Positions 61,981-64,000 of a stretch of 64,000 bases of DNA are shown piece after piece. The stretch is taken from NCBI RefSeq assembly GCF_042688525.2, contig NZ_JBHWAB010000001.1, positions 930,001 through 994,000 of the forward strand, written 5' to 3'. This stretch comes from Haloimpatiens sp042688525. GTDB taxonomy: Bacteria; Bacillota; Clostridia; Clostridiales; Clostridiaceae. The first letter of the stretch is position 1; every line of letters begins with the position of its first letter. The position numbers and the translations under genes were made by a program. The notes below the pieces were generated by a model that saw only the letters and a list, made by a program, of their open reading frames with translations, was not told the DNA's origin and made no database searches.

Positions 61981-62158
61981 TTTAATAGCCTCCTTTCTAT
62001 GTATTTGTATTAATAGTGTTTACTGGCAGAATAATTGTTATACTATTATTTTATATACAATTTAGGTGAGTGCACCCATGAATATTAAATAAAGGCAATC
62101 ATATAATATAAAATTTATGAATATAAATTATAAGAACAAATGTATTATGGAGGTAGAA

Positions 62159-62908
62159 ATGAAAAAAATACAAAAAAGAACAACTGTAATAAGTATAATT
62201 GCTGCAGTTATTTTGATTTTGGTATTTTGTTATACCACTAAAGATAGAGCTGTATTTTTTATGCAAAAAAGAAAATTGCCCATATATTGTGTAAATACTA
62301 ATGACAAAAAAATAGCAATTTCTTTTGATGCAAGTTGGGGTGCAGACAAAACAGATAAAATTTTAGAGGTTTTAGATAAGTATGATATTAAGGCTACTTT
62401 TTTCTTAGTAGGAGGTTGGGTAGATGAACACCCAGATAAAGTAAAAGAAATGCATAAAAGAGGTCATGAAATTGGTAATCATTCTAATAGACATCCTAAT
62501 ATGACTAAAATTTCAAGAGAGAAGATAATTAAAGAGATTGAAATTACGGATTCTAAAATTATGAAATTGACGGATGAAATGCCAAAACTTTTTAGATGTC
62601 CAGAAGGTGCATATAATGATTTAGTAATTAAAACAGTAGAGGATACTAATCATTATTGTATTCAGTGGGATGTTGATAGTATAGATTGGAAAGGTCAAGG
62701 GGCAGATTTGGAATATAATAGAGTAATAAAAAAAACTAAGCCCGGTTCAATAATATTATTTCATAATGATGCAAAGTATACTCCTGAAAATTTACCGAGA
62801 GTTATTGAAAATTTGAAAAGTAAAGGTTATGAGTTTGTTAAAATATCTGAACTTATATATAAAGATAATTATCGAATAGATAATGCTGGTAAGCAAATTT
62901 TAAATTAA
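62159..62908 (+). CDS. Polysaccharide deacetylase, PdaB-like
   Basis: 249 aa. N-terminal membrane anchor (VISIIAAVILILVFCY), then a NodB domain with all five motifs: FDASWGADKT (catalytic and metal Asp region), HEIGNHSNRHPN (metal His pair), FRCPEGAYND, WDVDSIDWKG and ILFHNDA. The D-A-S-W-G form is characteristic of PdaB, needed for spore cortex integrity in Bacillus, and it sits beside a SASP gene, so a sporulation role is likely. The frame is open to 62117, but GGAGG just before 62159 fixes the start. Confidence 0.92.
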   Translation: MKKIQKRTTVISIIAAVILILVFCYTTKDRAVFFMQKRKLPIYCVNTNDKKIAISFDASWGADKTDKILEVLDKYDIKATFFLVGGWVDEHPDKVKEMHKRGHEIGNHSNRHPNMTKISREKIIKEIEITDSKIMKLTDEMPKLFRCPEGAYNDLVIKTVEDTNHYCIQWDVDSIDWKGQGADLEYNRVIKKTKPGSIILFHNDAKYTPENLPRVIENLKSKGYEFVKISELIYKDNYRIDNAGKQILN

Positions 62909-63088
62909 CATAAGTGTTGAAAAATATATATGAGTTGTATTATAATGGAAATATAAGGCATATAAATAATATTTTATAAAATAATAATAAATTTTCTAAA
63001 ATATATGAAAATAGTAATATTTTAAAACTAAAGTGAATATTCTAGAACATGTAAAAAAATAAATAACTAAGGGGAAAGAGGGATAGTG

Positions 63089-63760
63089 ATGGACAATTTA
63101 ATGATGAATAACAAAATATATTTAGAAGGGAAAATGAGTACAAAATTAGAATTTAGCCATGAAATGTTTGGCGAGGGATTTTATACATTTACACTTGATG
63201 TTTCTAGATTAAGTGATGCCAGGGATACATTAAATATAACTGTTTCAGAAAGACTTATAACAGGAATGAATTTAGAAGTTGGTGCAGATCTATGTGTAGA
63301 AGGTCAATTAAGGTCTTATAATAAATTTGTAGACGGTGCCAATAGACTTATTTTAACAGTATTCGCAAGGGATGTAAGATACTGTCTTGAAAAGAGTAAG
63401 AATCCAAATCAAATATTCTTAAATGGGTATATATGTAAGCAACCTATCTATAGAGTAACACCATTTGGAAGAGAAATCTCAGATATGTTATTAGCAGTAA
63501 ATAGACCATATAATAAGTCTGATTATATACCAACAATAGCGTGGGGAAGAAATTCTAGATTTTGCAAAACTTTAGAAGTAGGAGATAATATAAAGATTTG
63601 GGGTAGATTGCAAAGTAGAGAATATCAAAAGAAAGTATCTGAAGATCAATCTGTAACAAAAGTAGCATATGAAGTTTCAATATCAAAGATGGAAAGAGCA
63701 AATAAAGATGGAGAAATTTCAGAAAGTGAAGAGATTGAAGAGGATACTAATGTAGGTTAA
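63089..63760 (+). CDS. SSB-like protein with two OB folds
   Basis: 223 aa. Two single-strand-DNA-binding OB domains in tandem: residues about 5-105 (NNKIYLEGKMSTKLEFSHEM...LRSYNKFVDGANRLILTVFA) and 110-205 (QIFLNGYICKQPIYRVTPFGREISDMLLAVNRP...IPTIAWGRN...KIWGRLQSREYQ). The second is the more SSB-like. An acidic tail ends the protein, but without the aromatic SSB tip. It is an accessory SSB relative found in clostridia; partners unknown. GAGGG is six bases before the ATG at 63089; the GTG at 63086 is less well spaced. Confidence 0.8.
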   Translation: MDNLMMNNKIYLEGKMSTKLEFSHEMFGEGFYTFTLDVSRLSDARDTLNITVSERLITGMNLEVGADLCVEGQLRSYNKFVDGANRLILTVFARDVRYCLEKSKNPNQIFLNGYICKQPIYRVTPFGREISDMLLAVNRPYNKSDYIPTIAWGRNSRFCKTLEVGDNIKIWGRLQSREYQKKVSEDQSVTKVAYEVSISKMERANKDGEISESEEIEEDTNVG

Positions 63761-63769
63761 AGGTAATAA

Positions 63770-63810
63770 AAATTGTTTTTGAAGTGCAGTACTTCAAAAA
63801 CAATTTTTTA
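63770..63810. terminator. Bidirectional terminator
   Basis: aaattgtttttgaagt pairs with acttcaaaaacaattt, with T-run on the plus strand and A-run on the other side. It separates two convergent genes. Confidence 0.9.
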
Positions 63811-63815
63811 TTTTA

Positions 63816-64000
63816 TTATTTTCTTAAATCATCTAATATTTCAGTTTTGCTTTTAGTACTCTCATCAACACTCTTAACTATTTTTGCAGGAGAGCCAGCT
63901 ACAACAACATTTTCTGGTACATCTTTAACTACAATAGAGCCAGCAGCAATTACAGCTCCATTACCAACTTTTACTCCTTCAAGAATAACAGAATTAGCAC
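63816..64000 (-). CDS. dapH: DapH-like hexapeptide-repeat acyltransferase, C-terminal end only
   Basis: 61 codons of the C-terminus are in the window. The end reads SVILEGVKVGNGAVIAAGSI, then VVKDVPENVVVAGSPAKIVK and VDESTKSKTEILDDLRK. The left-handed beta-helix coils and the D-V-P-x-N-x-V-V-A-G-x-P-A-K ending mark a hexapeptide acyltransferase. The D-E-x-T-K-S-K-T-E-I tail is that of tetrahydrodipicolinate N-acetyltransferase (DapH/DapD), a lysine and diaminopimelate pathway enzyme. The N-terminal catalytic part lies outside, so the assignment is not certain. Confidence 0.72.
   Translation of the reverse strand, partial: ANSVILEGVKVGNGAVIAAGSIVVKDVPENVVVAGSPAKIVKSVDESTKSKTEILDDLRK

Noticed and set aside
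61981..62158. Sigma-G promoter upstream of the SASP gene
   Set aside because: Expected on biological grounds, but no pair of elements at correct spacing was convincing on the minus strand.

Overview
The window looks like chromosomal DNA of a low-GC, endospore-forming Clostridium (sensu stricto). Base composition is strongly AT-rich, ribosome binding sites are strong AGGAGG/GGGGG types with ATG, GTG and TTG starts, and there are spore genes (an alpha/beta-type SASP, a CotS-like kinase with a divergent glycosyltransferase, a PdaB-like deacetylase). Five cis-regulatory RNAs of Firmicutes type are readable. The species is not determinable by eye; a relative of the C. novyi / C. botulinum group III / C. 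tetani branch is a guess. No rRNA, tRNA, CRISPR array, prophage or autonomous transposon was seen. Layout: 1-8.5 kb holds a truncated VanW-type lipoprotein gene, a cation P-type ATPase behind a yybP-ykoY (Mn2+) riboswitch, an MFS carrier, a two-subunit chromate-type transporter, a YaaR gene and a small beta-sandwich protein. 8.6-18.7 kb holds glutamine-dependent NAD synthetase, an NfeD/SPFH pair, a YhgE/Pip protein, a frameshifted MATE gene and a SAM-riboswitch-controlled NhaC-type (MetT-like) carrier. 19-26.3 kb holds the spore-coat pair, an LspA paralogue, a SEC-C methionine aminopeptidase, and an unknown protein coupled to a class III aminotransferase. 27.7-30.5 kb is a larC-larE-larB operon making the nickel-pincer nucleotide cofactor; no larA is present. 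30.8-41.9 kb holds a T-box-controlled archaeal-type AspRS, YitT, an L,D-transpeptidase, a preQ1-riboswitch-controlled QueT, an M16 peptidase with RecX, a transglutaminase-like membrane protein, a TPR protein and an ABC importer ATPase/permease pair. 42.5-54.9 kb is dominated by two near-identical giant genes (1433 and 1407 aa) for fused 2-hydroxyacyl-CoA-dehydratase-activase-type proteins. They flank an orphan NMT1-type binding protein and an oligoendopeptidase F. 55-64 kb holds T-box/valS, folC, a TSCPD protein, a YncE-like propeller, a DUF4364 regulator, a SASP, a deacetylase, a two-OB SSB-like protein and the end of a DapH-like acyltransferase. The most unusual feature is the repeat content between genes. 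Family A is a palindromic MITE-like element with about 14 copies in 64 kb. It has conserved arms ending ctcaac...gttgag, interchangeable internal hairpin modules, and 7-10 bp flanking direct repeats in at least five copies, which indicate insertion. Family C is a second, shorter palindromic element. Its four full copies all lie between convergent genes, 4-20 bp from the stop codon of the minus-strand gene. In several places family A has landed on or next to a stop codon (larB, the P-type ATPase, valS), next to a promoter (AspRS), or on both sides of a single gene (LspA paralogue, DUF1294 gene, L,D-transpeptidase).
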